DNA of 38,450 nt from an uncultured Lentisphaeria bacterium (GTDB taxonomy: Bacteria; Verrucomicrobiota; Lentisphaeria; Victivallales; UBA1829). The position numbers were made by a program, and so were the translations under genes. Location: contig CAJKAR010000042.1 of assembly GCA_905197955.1 (NCBI GenBank), positions 1-38,450 of the forward strand, in the 5' to 3' direction. Positions within the stretch are counted from its first letter, which is position 1, and every line of letters begins with the position of its first letter. Under the pieces are notes generated by a model that was given only the letters and a program-made list of their open reading frames with translations, was not told the origin of the DNA and made no database searches. Below, piece by piece: positions 8,693 through 19,773 of this stretch.

Positions 8693-8717
8693 ATGTTTTC
8701 AGAGCAACCTGAAACAT
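8693..8717. promoter_or_regulatory. Operator candidate upstream of the sugar isomerase gene
   Basis: Half-sites ATGTTT and AAACAT flank 13 nt (8693-8717), within the 157-nt gap that follows the iron-sulfur protein gene. The site ends 16 nt before the isomerase ATG. The rest of the gap is rich in T-runs (8653-8677) and no convincing -35/-10 pair was found. A regulator site is plausible but only the dyad symmetry supports it. Confidence 0.35.
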
Positions 8718-8733
8718 TTAAAAAGGAACACAT

Positions 8734-9627
8734 ATGAAAAACATCAGAATTGGAACCATGGTCCGTGCCGGAGCGAATTCCGGCAATTACATTCGGGAGA
8801 TCATTCCGTATGGGTTTGAATGCTTTGCGCTGACCTATCCTTCGGGCAGCTATCAGGGAGTTTCTCCGGAGGAGGTCGCGGAGAAGGTCATGCCGGAACT
8901 GGAGGGGAAGGATATTGAAATTTCGAGTATTTCCGTATTCGGCAATCCTCTGATGGATACGGAGCTGGCGGAGGAGACGAGGAAGTGTTTCCGTCACGCC
9001 ATAGAGACGGCGCATCTGTTCGGGACGAATCTGGTGACTGGCTTTACCGGTTCTCTTGTCGGCAAGAAACTGCCGGAATCCATTGAGCGCTTCAAGGAAG
9101 TCTGGACCCCGATGACCGAATTTGCCGCTTCCAAAGGAGTCCGGATCGCATTTGAAAACTGCAACATGGGCGGTAACTGGAACAGCACCACCTATAACAT
9201 GGCGTTGAATCCCGATGCGTGGGAGCTTCTTTTTGAAGCCGTTCCCGCGGAGAACATCGGACTTGAGTGGGAGCCCTGCCATCAGATGTGCCAGTTCATT
9301 GATCCGATGCCGCAGATCGGGGAGTGGAGCAAACGTATTTTCCACATCCACGGAAAAGATCTCACGTTCCGGAAGGATATTCTTGCGAAACACGGCAATC
9401 TTGGAAAGGTTCCGTTCATGTGGCACCGGACACCGGGCTTCGGAGACAGCAACTGGGCGGATATTATTTCCGAACTCAGAAAATATGGTTACGAGGGCAA
9501 TATCGATATCGAAGGCTGGCATGATCCGGTCTATCGCGGCGAGCTGGAGATGACGGGTCAGGTCGCCGGACTCAACTATCTGAAACGCTGCCGCGGAGAT
9601 AAATTTGTTCCGAATCCGGCAGAGTGA
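8734..9627 (+). CDS. Sugar phosphate isomerase/epimerase (xylose isomerase-like TIM barrel)
   Basis: Encodes 297 residues with AAGGA 6 nt before the ATG. The sequence matches the AP-endonuclease-2/xylose-isomerase-like TIM barrel family. Probable metal ligands are the Glu of IAFENCN, the Glu/His of LEWEPCHQM, the His residues of FHIHGKD and the Glu of IDIEGWHDP. These enzymes isomerise or epimerise sugars, sugar phosphates or inositols using a divalent metal. There is no signal peptide, so it acts in the cytoplasm. Its position between the reductase-fold protein and the GH106-like glycosidase suggests a role in converting the released sugar. The substrate cannot be read from sequence. Confidence 0.85.
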   Translation: MKNIRIGTMVRAGANSGNYIREIIPYGFECFALTYPSGSYQGVSPEEVAEKVMPELEGKDIEISSISVFGNPLMDTELAEETRKCFRHAIETAHLFGTNLVTGFTGSLVGKKLPESIERFKEVWTPMTEFAASKGVRIAFENCNMGGNWNSTTYNMALNPDAWELLFEAVPAENIGLEWEPCHQMCQFIDPMPQIGEWSKRIFHIHGKDLTFRKDILAKHGNLGKVPFMWHRTPGFGDSNWADIISELRKYGYEGNIDIEGWHDPVYRGELEMTGQVAGLNYLKRCRGDKFVPNPAE

Positions 9628-9656
9628 TCTGATAGTGTTTTTTTGATTGTTTCGTG

Positions 9657-9691
9657 TGCCGTATGCGGAAAAATGCATACGGCATTTTTTT
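9657..9691 (+). terminator. Rho-independent terminator after the isomerase gene
   Basis: A perfect 10-bp stem TGCCGTATGC/GCATACGGCA (9657-9666 with 9675-9684) with an 8-nt loop is followed by seven T (9685-9691). It separates the isomerase gene from the GH106-like gene, which should therefore have its own promoter. Confidence 0.92.
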
Positions 9692-9778
9692 GTCAGATTA
9701 TGCTTGTTTTTTTGAAAAAAATGAAGGAATCCTCTTGCCTCTGCCCCTATAGTATTTCTCAAAAAAGGAGATTTGTGT

Positions 9779-12409
9779 ATGGATTCGTATAAAAAACCTG
9801 TTCCCGGTCTTTATCCGTTCTGGTTCTGGAATGGTATTGAGGAAGAAGAGGAGCTGGAACGTCAGCTCAGGCGTATGGCGGAGGTCGGCTGCAAAGGTGT
9901 TGCGCTGCATTCCCGGACCGGAAATAAGATTGAGTATCTCTCGGACCGCTGGATGGAGCTGGTGCGGTGTGCGTGCCGATGCGCACGGGATCTGGGGTTG
10001 AAGATCTGGCTGTATGACGAGGATGGTTATCCGAGCGGCAATGCCGGCGGCAAGGTGCAGCGGCTCCATCCGGATCTGGTGCAGAAAAATCTGCGGTACG
10101 ACTATTCCGGAACGGATCCGGATCATCCGGCGTTTGCCGCATACGATGCAGTCACGTTCCGGAAACTGGATGAAACCGTGCTTCCGAAGGGGACTCCGGC
10201 GCTTCGTTTTTTCAAAGTTCTTGCGGAAAGCCACGTGGACACTCTGAATCCGGAGAGTGCGAAACAGTTCATCGCGTTGACGCATGAACGGTATTTTACG
10301 GAATTGAAGGAGTTTTTCGGTGATCCGATTGAGGCGGTGTATACCGATGATGAAAGTTACATTCTCTGTGCTAATCCCGGACTGGTCTGGTCCGAGGTTC
10401 TGGAGCGGGAGTATCTTGCAAACTACGGTCATCCTCTGGAAGAGATCCTGCCTCTGCTGGTGGAAAATCTTCCGCACTCCGGAGAGGCCCGGCGCAATTT
10501 TTATGCTCTGGCACAGAAACTCTTTCTGAAGAATTTTATTGCTCCCCAGTGGGAGTGGTGCCGGGAACACGGGGTGAGTTATCTGGGGCATCTGGCCGGC
10601 GACGAAGGCAACTTCAACATCTATGTAAAGAATTTCGGTTCGCCCATGCCCTATTACATGGAGGAGGATGTTCCCTCCATAGACGATTATCTCTGTGATA
10701 TGAAGGACTGTGCCTATCTCCGCCGGACCCATAACGATGGCGTTACCCGCTGGAAAGATCACGGGGTTCGCGAGTTTCCGGTTCTGTTCCCTTATAAGAA
10801 TGCCTCGTCGATAGCGCATCAGTTCAAGGGCGATCTTTTTTCTTCCGAGACGCTGACCTATCTTTCCTGGGAGTGCCCCCCTGATTTTCAGGATCTTCAG
10901 ACGATGTTTGAAATCGGGCTGGGAGTGAATCTCATGACTCCGCATGCCTTTTATTACACGGTTGGCGACGGCACGAAAAAGGACTGCCCTCCGAGTTATT
11001 TCTTTCAGCAGCCCTGCTTTCCGGATTCCGCTTCCATGATTCGGAAATGGACTCGTTCCGCCGATCTTCTGTTGCGCGGGAAGTTCCATGCCGACACCCT
11101 TCTTGTGTTTCCTGCCGGAGTCTGGCGGATCTGCGACGGCTCGGAAACGGATCCCGATTTCCCGCGGAAAACGGCGAAGACCTCCTTCACTCTGGACCGT
11201 GTGGAACATGAGGTCGCGGATGCAATGCTGCATCTGATGCGCCGCCATATCGGATTTGATCTTGGTGATGAATTTCTCATGCAGGAAAAAGGTGTGGTTG
11301 GAAAGGGAACTCTGACGCTTGGGGCTATGACCTATTCCACCGTGGTTCTTGCGACGGAGCTTCCTCTGGAGCCCGGCACTTGCGAACTGCTGGATTCCTT
11401 CCGTGCCGCCGGAGGCCGGATCGTTTCCGCTTCGCCGGAAGAACTGGACCGGCTGATTCCGGATGTCCGCATTTCCGGCGATGGAACAGAGGAAATCCTG
11501 GTGCATGCCCGCGACAACAACGGTTTCCGGGAGCTGTTTCTGCTGAATCTTTCCGGCCGCGATCTTGCTCCCCGTTTTTCTGCGGATTCCGCGTTCTGCC
11601 TGTACGATCCGGAAATTGACAGGATCGTATTCCGCGGGGATTCCCTGCCGGAAGAGTTCCTGCTGCGGGAAGGATCTTCCGTCTTTGTTCTTCCCGCGTC
11701 TCTGGAAGGGAAGGCGATCCCGTTTGAGGAGAGTATTTATTCTCCATCCGGCAGCGTATCCGCCGAACCGGTTCTGCGTTCCGTTCGTCCGTTGAACGAC
11801 AACATTCTGGCGTTTCACCATGTATCTGATCTGACTCTTGAGCTACCTGATGATGTCCGGATTTCGTCCGTTTACGGCGAGAGAATCCGTGAATCCGGAA
11901 TGCATGTCAATGGAACGCTTGTCAATATGGCTCCAGTTCCGTCGCATCCGGCGGATCCATGCTATACCGGGATTCGCGGGGATGGAATATTCCATCCCGG
12001 GACGAACCGTCTGACGTTTGAAAAGGAGATTGAAACGCTCTATCTGGCCGGATCGTTCCAGCTGCTTCCCGACGGGAATGGCGGATTCCATTTTGGACAC
12101 ACCATGCCCGGATATGGCAATCTTGCGGAACAGGGATATCCATTCTACTGGGGCGCGATGGAGTATGAATTTGAATTCGACGGAGCCTTCCGTTTTCTGA
12201 AACTGGAGCTTAACGGTACAGCGGAGATTGCTGTTAACGGAACATCGTGTGGAACGATTACGGGACATCCGTATCTGCTTTCGTTGTCCGGGTTCTGCGT
12301 AAACGGACGGAATTCTCTGAAAATCATCCTGCGAAATATTGCACAGAATTTCATCTGCGCGGATTGTCCGGCTCCTTTCGGAATCCGTCATGCGGAACTC
12401 TGGAAGTGA
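9779..12409 (+). CDS. GH106-like glycoside hydrolase, cytoplasmic
   Basis: Encodes 876 residues. The ATG at 9779 has AAGGAG 8 nt upstream (an in-frame TTG at 9773 is less likely). The N-terminal region has the pattern PFWFWNG, RQLRRMAEVGCKG, a YLSDRW segment and WLYDEDGYPSG, resembling the TIM barrel of alpha-L-rhamnosidase-type (GH106) proteins and their uncharacterised relatives. A mid-region VYTDDESYI may supply acidic catalytic residues. The last 100 residues resemble the galactose-binding/GH2 sugar-binding fold (YEFEFDGAFRFLKLELNG, then NGRNSLKIILRN). There is no signal peptide, so it probably cleaves imported oligosaccharides. It is transcribed alone between two terminators. The fold assignment is from motif resemblance, and substrate is unknown. 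Confidence 0.7.
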   Translation: MDSYKKPVPGLYPFWFWNGIEEEEELERQLRRMAEVGCKGVALHSRTGNKIEYLSDRWMELVRCACRCARDLGLKIWLYDEDGYPSGNAGGKVQRLHPDLVQKNLRYDYSGTDPDHPAFAAYDAVTFRKLDETVLPKGTPALRFFKVLAESHVDTLNPESAKQFIALTHERYFTELKEFFGDPIEAVYTDDESYILCANPGLVWSEVLEREYLANYGHPLEEILPLLVENLPHSGEARRNFYALAQKLFLKNFIAPQWEWCREHGVSYLGHLAGDEGNFNIYVKNFGSPMPYYMEEDVPSIDDYLCDMKDCAYLRRTHNDGVTRWKDHGVREFPVLFPYKNASSIAHQFKGDLFSSETLTYLSWECPPDFQDLQTMFEIGLGVNLMTPHAFYYTVGDGTKKDCPPSYFFQQPCFPDSASMIRKWTRSADLLLRGKFHADTLLVFPAGVWRICDGSETDPDFPRKTAKTSFTLDRVEHEVADAMLHLMRRHIGFDLGDEFLMQEKGVVGKGTLTLGAMTYSTVVLATELPLEPGTCELLDSFRAAGGRIVSASPEELDRLIPDVRISGDGTEEILVHARDNNGFRELFLLNLSGRDLAPRFSADSAFCLYDPEIDRIVFRGDSLPEEFLLREGSSVFVLPASLEGKAIPFEESIYSPSGSVSAEPVLRSVRPLNDNILAFHHVSDLTLELPDDVRISSVYGERIRESGMHVNGTLVNMAPVPSHPADPCYTGIRGDGIFHPGTNRLTFEKEIETLYLAGSFQLLPDGNGGFHFGHTMPGYGNLAEQGYPFYWGAMEYEFEFDGAFRFLKLELNGTAEIAVNGTSCGTITGHPYLLSLSGFCVNGRNSLKIILRNIAQNFICADCPAPFGIRHAELWK

Positions 12410-12450
12410 TGCTCTTTTCTGGTGGAGGAAAAGAGTTTGCAGATAGAATG

Positions 12451-12495
12451 AAAAATGTTCCAGACGTTACGACGCTGCCGTCTGGAACTTTTTTT
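12451..12495. terminator. Bidirectional rho-independent terminator
   Basis: A perfect 10-bp stem GTTCCAGACG/CGTCTGGAAC (12457-12466 with 12479-12488) is followed by seven T on the plus strand (12489-12495) and preceded by five A (12451-12455), which give a U-run on the minus strand. It lies between the convergent GH106-like and LptF/G genes and can serve both. Confidence 0.9.
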
Positions 12496-12504
12496 GTGGA
12501 CGGC

Positions 12505-13668
12505 TCAGGCAGATTTCCGGATCACGCCGAAGTAGCTGTACGCCAGGAACGCCAGAGTCGGTCCGAGTCCGCCGATGATCGGCGGGATATATCCCTGTTT
12601 TCCGAGAACCAGAAAGATTTCGGTCATCATCTGGAAAATGACGATGGCGGCGACGGCTGTGACGATAGAGAGGAAAATCCCAGCTCGTTCATTTTTCGCC
12701 GCAAGCGGGAGTCCCAGAAAAACGCACAGGAAACAGACCCACGGAAACGCCAGACGATAGTACAGAATTGTCGTGTAGATGTTTTTCAGCGACTTCACCA
12801 TGTTCTGATTGTCTTTCAGAATGGAGTAGATCGCATAGGAGGAAAGCTCATCCGGCGGCCGCACCGCATTTTTGATGTTTTCCGGAGTTTCCGAAATTTC
12901 CTTCGGCGAGAAGGTCAGTTCCCGGAATCTCTGTTCTCCGCCCGGAATATGAATCAGTTCGCTGTAAGGAGTCTTTTTGACCCCTTTGAAGGTCCACCCT
13001 TTGACGGGATCATAAAAACCTTCTTCCGCGCTCATATCCCATGCAAGGAAACGTTTCCCGTTCTTATCGATCCGGTATTGTTTCAGGATGATGTCGCGCT
13101 GATGGCCGTCCTCGTCGAAGTTTTTGAAGAGCCAGTCCCGTGTTTTGTCCGGACTGCGGTACTGGAGCATGCTGTACATGCGAGCCTTGTAGTTTTTGTC
13201 TCCAAGCGATTCGATCAGTATTTTAGCATGCATGTCGCAGTCCGGGACCAGCTGCTCATTGAACCAGAAATTGACAAATGTAACGCAGAGCGCCGCAACA
13301 TAAATCGCTCCGCCGCAGCGGAGAAGCGAAAGTCCGGAAGCCCGCATCGCGGTAATCTCCCGTGTTCTTCCCAGATTCGCAATGGAGTACATGCAGGAGA
13401 GAAGAACCGAAATCGGCAGGACAAACCGGATGTTGCCCGGCATTTTCAGAATAAAGTATTTTGCGGCAATCAGCGGAGAGGTCTTGTATTCCAGAAATTC
13501 GGAAAGATCGTTGAAAATGTCTCCGATCAGAAAAAGCAGTGTAAACGTGAATGCCAGCACGGAAAACGGAATCAGGAATTCCCGGAGAATGTAGAAGTCG
13601 AGAATCGGAAGCCATTTAAAGGTTCTTCCGCTGTTGATGGAATGCAATAAATTCCTGTCGCTGTTCAT
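12505..13668 (-). CDS. LptF/LptG-family lipopolysaccharide export permease
   Basis: Encodes 387 residues from the ATG at 13668 (a TTG at 13683 is an alternative). The topology is that of the YjgP/YjgQ family: three hydrophobic helices in the first 130 residues (FYILREFLIPFSVLAFTFTL, NIRFVLPISVLLSCMYSIANLGR, AIYVAALCVTFVNFWF), a periplasmic beta-jellyroll of about 170 residues, and three C-terminal helices. The segment LGRTREITAMRASGLS is the cytoplasmic coupling-helix region typical of LptF/G. It would work with LptB and the partner permease to extract LPS from the inner membrane, implying a Gram-negative envelope. Neither LptB nor the second permease is in the window. LptF and LptG cannot be told apart here. 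Confidence 0.9.
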   Translation of the reverse strand: MNSDRNLLHSINSGRTFKWLPILDFYILREFLIPFSVLAFTFTLLFLIGDIFNDLSEFLEYKTSPLIAAKYFILKMPGNIRFVLPISVLLSCMYSIANLGRTREITAMRASGLSLLRCGGAIYVAALCVTFVNFWFNEQLVPDCDMHAKILIESLGDKNYKARMYSMLQYRSPDKTRDWLFKNFDEDGHQRDIILKQYRIDKNGKRFLAWDMSAEEGFYDPVKGWTFKGVKKTPYSELIHIPGGEQRFRELTFSPKEISETPENIKNAVRPPDELSSYAIYSILKDNQNMVKSLKNIYTTILYYRLAFPWVCFLCVFLGLPLAAKNERAGIFLSIVTAVAAIVIFQMMTEIFLVLGKQGYIPPIIGGLGPTLAFLAYSYFGVIRKSA

Positions 13669-13757
13669 GTTCGCCTGAATCAAATATTTCTGCTGTTGAA
13701 TTTTTGTGCTTCGGAAAACGGGCCGGTTTCTTTCCGGATAGTATCATAACATACAGT

Positions 13758-13817
13758 GAAAAAGAAAAGAAACAAGCCGCAAAGGTGGGAATTTCAAGAG
13801 AATCCATCTTTGCGGCT
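13758..13817 (-). terminator. Rho-independent terminator after rpsU
   Basis: On the minus strand the stem AGCCGCAAAG/CTTTGCGGCT (13775-13784 with 13808-13817), extended by a further TGG/CCA pairing, is followed by a U-rich tract (minus-strand TGTTTCTTTTCTTTTT). It lies 17 nt after the rpsU stop codon and separates rpsU from the LptF/G gene. Confidence 0.85.
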
Positions 13818-13834
13818 CGCATTCAGCCTTTGGC

Positions 13835-14002
13835 TCAGCCTCTGCGGCGCTGCGTCCGGCGTTTCTTTTCACTCGGTTTTTCGAAGTGTCTTCTGTTACG
13901 AAGTTCCTTGAGGGTGCCTTCTTTGTCGAGTTTCTTCTTGAGTCTGCGGAGAGCGCGATCGATCGGCTCGCCTTTTTTCAGTCTGACTTCCGTTGCTTCC
14001 AT
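13835..14002 (-). CDS. rpsU: 30S ribosomal protein S21
   Basis: Encodes 55 residues beginning MEATEVRLKKGEPIDRALRR and ending in a basic tail (KKRRTQRRRG). The features LKKGEPIDRALRRLKKK and LKELRNRRHFEKPSEKK are diagnostic of bacterial S21. A purine-rich ribosome binding site (GGAAGGGGGGTG) lies about 6 nt before the ATG. The gene starts 48 nt after the rpoD stop on the same strand and ends at a strong terminator, so rpoD and rpsU are probably co-transcribed. In E. coli rpsU is the first gene of an operon with dnaG and rpoD; here the order is rpoD then rpsU and no dnaG is present. Confidence 0.96.
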   Translation of the reverse strand: MEATEVRLKKGEPIDRALRRLKKKLDKEGTLKELRNRRHFEKPSEKKRRTQRRRG

Positions 14003-14050
14003 TGTTTTCACCCCCCTTCCTTACTGAGTTGGTAACGTTTTCATGGTTGA

Positions 14051-15586
14051 TTAATCACTTGTAAAGTCGGCTTCATCAGCAAGCATGGCCTTGAGCTTGC
14101 TGAGAGCCTGGTTCTGAATCTGTCTGACACGTTCGCGCGTCCGGCCGATTTCCTGACTGACCTCTTCCAGCGTCCGCGGACGATTGTTGTCCAGTCCGAA
14201 ACGCATTTTCAGAATCATGCGTTCCCGTTCATCCAGATCCCGCAGCAGATCCATCAGTCTGCCGATGGATTCCACGTCTCCGAGAATCCGGTCAGGTGTC
14301 ATCGCTCCGCGGTCGGGAATAATATCCTGGAACTCTCCGTCTTCGCCCTGCTGAATCGGATCGTGCAGTGAGAAGGTTTTGAGATCCGCAAGACGCAGTC
14401 CCGCAACGGTTCGTTCGCTGAAATCCAGATTGGCCGCGATTTCCGCATCTGTCGGTTCTCTTCCGAGTTTCTCCGCCAGCTTCATGCGCACCGATTTGAT
14501 CTTGTTGATCTTTCCTGCCGACTGCACCGGAATACGGATCGTCCGGCTCTGGTTCGCAAGCGCTCTGCGCATGGACTGCTTGATCCACCAGGCCGCATAG
14601 GAACTGAATTTGGCTCCTTTGGCGGGATCGAATTTTTCCACCGCGCGCATCAGACCGATATTCCCTTCGGAGATCAGGTCGAGCAGCGGCAACCCCAGTC
14701 CTTTGAAGTCATGGGCGATCTTCACGACAAGACGCAGGTTCGCCTGAATCAGAGTTGAACGGGCCACATCGTGAGCGCCCGTATCTCCGCCATGAATTTT
14801 TGCGGCAAGTTCGACTTCCTCGTTTTTGGTTACAAGAGAAATCTGTCCGATATCCTGCATATACACTTTCATAGTGTCGTTTTTCGATGCGGAGATCGGC
14901 GCCAGTTTTGCGGAATCTTTTTTCTTGTCGGCGTTTTCGTCTTTTTTCTCGTCTTCGAGTTCCGTGAGGTCCTCATCCTCCTGCACCTTGTATGCTTCCT
15001 GATCGTCGATGTCTTCGGGCAGGACGTCATCAGCCGGCGGTTCCGGCTCTTCTTCATAAGGAGGCAGATTTGCGAATTCATCCTCCGGCTTCGGGGGAGG
15101 AATCACGAAATCGTCGTCATCATCGTCGTGATGTTTTCTGGAAGTTTTTGCCGGAGTTGCGGATTTCTTTGCAGAGGCAGCCGGGAGTTTTTTCTCCTTG
15201 TCCTTTGCCGTTTTCTTTTCCGCAGCGGATCCCGTTTTTTTACCGGTCTTTTCGGATTTTTTTCCAAGTTCTTCGGGTTCCGGTTTCCGGGCTTTTTCCG
15301 GAGCCTTGGCTGTTTTTCCTTCCGCCGGGGATTTTTTCTTCGGTTCTTTGGAAGGGGGAACAGAGGCTGTTTCTTTTTTAACCGTCAATTTTTTTTCCGT
15401 CGGTGACGATTTTTTTTCCGCACGATCTTCTTTTTTTGCACTCTTCTTTTCAGCGGAAGAGGCTTCAGAGCTGGTCTTTGCGCTCTTTTTTGCTTGGGAA
15501 ACAGATTTTTCAGCAATTTTTACTGAAGACTTTTCGTCTTTGCCCTTGACATTTGGGCTTTTATCTTTTCTATTTTTCCCTGACAT
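14051..15586 (-). CDS. rpoD: Primary RNA polymerase sigma factor (RpoD/SigA-like) with long charged N-terminus
   Basis: Encodes 511 residues from the ATG at 15586, which is downstream of a good promoter; in-frame codons further up lie before the transcription start. Residues 1-150 are a Lys/Ser/Ala-rich low-complexity tail, residues 153-158 are six Asp, and residues 159-225 are acidic and proline-rich. Sigma region 1.2 begins near 236 (MKVYMQDIGQISLVT). Region 2 covers about 275-355 (NLRLVVKIAHDFKGLGLPLLDLISEGNIGLMRAV, then YAAWWIKQSMRRALANQSRTIRIP). Region 3 follows, and region 4.2 is near 470-500 (TLEEVSQEIGRTRERVRQIQNQALSKL). The conserved core is that of a group 1 or 2 sigma-70 factor. 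The tail replaces the usual region 1.1. A group 2 factor cannot be fully excluded. Confidence 0.92.
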   Translation of the reverse strand: MSGKNRKDKSPNVKGKDEKSSVKIAEKSVSQAKKSAKTSSEASSAEKKSAKKEDRAEKKSSPTEKKLTVKKETASVPPSKEPKKKSPAEGKTAKAPEKARKPEPEELGKKSEKTGKKTGSAAEKKTAKDKEKKLPAASAKKSATPAKTSRKHHDDDDDDFVIPPPKPEDEFANLPPYEEEPEPPADDVLPEDIDDQEAYKVQEDEDLTELEDEKKDENADKKKDSAKLAPISASKNDTMKVYMQDIGQISLVTKNEEVELAAKIHGGDTGAHDVARSTLIQANLRLVVKIAHDFKGLGLPLLDLISEGNIGLMRAVEKFDPAKGAKFSSYAAWWIKQSMRRALANQSRTIRIPVQSAGKINKIKSVRMKLAEKLGREPTDAEIAANLDFSERTVAGLRLADLKTFSLHDPIQQGEDGEFQDIIPDRGAMTPDRILGDVESIGRLMDLLRDLDERERMILKMRFGLDNNRPRTLEEVSQEIGRTRERVRQIQNQALSKLKAMLADEADFTSD

Positions 15587-15610
15587 GATTTCGCTTTTGT
15601 TGTTGGTTAT

Positions 15611-15632
15611 GCCGGAAGTGGAAAAATCCGGC
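15611..15632 (-). other. Hairpin in the rpoD leader
   Basis: The stem GCCGGA/TCCGGC (15611-15616 with 15627-15632, 10-nt loop) falls in the predicted 5' leader of rpoD. No U-run follows on the rpoD strand, so it is not a simple terminator. It could affect mRNA stability or translation; there is no further evidence. Confidence 0.4.
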
Positions 15633-15673
15633 GATTTCTTCAAACAAATATAGTTGGATATTATACACGAAAG

Positions 15674-18958
<3,285 letters not shown>

Positions 18959-19054
18959 GTGCGGAGCGTTCCGCAAAACCGTTCCCCGGAGTCCTCTGAA
19001 GTAGATATAGACAGGCTCTGCCGAAGGGAAGAAAGGGAATCTCTCTTAGAAGAG

Positions 19055-19645
19055 TTACTGCTTTTCCGGTCTGATGGAGATTTTGCCGATGTAGATGTCT
19101 CCGCTGCCGCGGGTGCGGGAAAAGTCGATGCAGAATCCGAAAAATTTTGCCGGATAGTTGATTTTCCGGTTGGCATTTCTGCCCCAGGTGCGGATGTCCG
19201 GATTATTGTTCAGGTCTTCGGCATTGATTTCGAACTGGAAAGTCTGCCATCCCATGGGGAGCTCGTCGAAGCGCAGGAACTTGCGGAACTGGAAGATCTC
19301 CACCTGACTGTCGATCAGGCGGATGTAGAAGAAGTTGGAGAAGGAGTTTTCCGTCAGATAGACTTCCACATCGACGATGGCTTTTTTGAATTCGGGAATA
19401 TCTGCTCCCGGTTCGAAAAAAAACTCAAGTTTATTGGCATCGGAGTTGTTCCATGTCAGTTTCAGGGCAGGTTTCCCGTCGGGAGCCGTTGCGATTTCCG
19501 CGGTCTGTTTTCTCAGATTTTTGGCAACAAGAGCGATTGCGGGGATCGGTTTGGCGGGATTGAGAATTTCCAGTGCTGCTGCCGTCAGGGAGTGGAATCC
19601 AGCCAGCAGGGAGAGAAGAAAAATCATTCCGGTAGACAATCGCAT
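19055..19645 (-). CDS. Small secreted protein, possible carbohydrate-binding fold
   Basis: Encodes 196 residues from the ATG at 19645, which has AAAGGA 8 nt upstream; an ATG at 19654 sits on top of that ribosome binding site. It begins with a signal peptide (MRLSTGMIFLLSLLAGFHSLTAAA). The mature part alternates short beta-like segments (ALKLTWNNSDANKLEFFFEPG, KKAIVDVEVYLTE, GWQTFQFEIN, FFGFCIDFSRTRGSGDIYIGKISI). That pattern resembles a galactose-binding-like jelly roll, in which the last strand follows a phrase like DIYIGKI. I do not recognise a named family. It converges with mfd and lies downstream of the PAS sensor on the same strand. Function is unknown; export and glycan binding are guesses of different strength, the first good, the second weak. 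Confidence 0.75.
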   Translation of the reverse strand: MRLSTGMIFLLSLLAGFHSLTAAALEILNPAKPIPAIALVAKNLRKQTAEIATAPDGKPALKLTWNNSDANKLEFFFEPGADIPEFKKAIVDVEVYLTENSFSNFFYIRLIDSQVEIFQFRKFLRFDELPMGWQTFQFEINAEDLNNNPDIRTWGRNANRKINYPAKFFGFCIDFSRTRGSGDIYIGKISIRPEKQ

Positions 19646-19773
19646 AAGACACATCCTTTCTGATGAGTTCTGCTGTAACTTACATTCCTGTTACGGAAAA
19701 TACAAAAGAAAAATGTCTTTTTTTTGAATCTTTGTGTACTGGCTCAATCCGGGGAGGGATGATTTTGTGAATT

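Noticed and set aside
9748..9753. TATAGT as the -10 box of the GH106-like gene.
   Set aside because: No acceptable -35 box was found at 16-18 nt upstream, so the promoter is left uncalled although the preceding terminator implies one.
18960..18975. Hairpin TGCGGA/TCCGCA just after the mfd stop.
   Set aside because: The stem is only 6 bp and no U-run follows on either strand, so I did not call a terminator.
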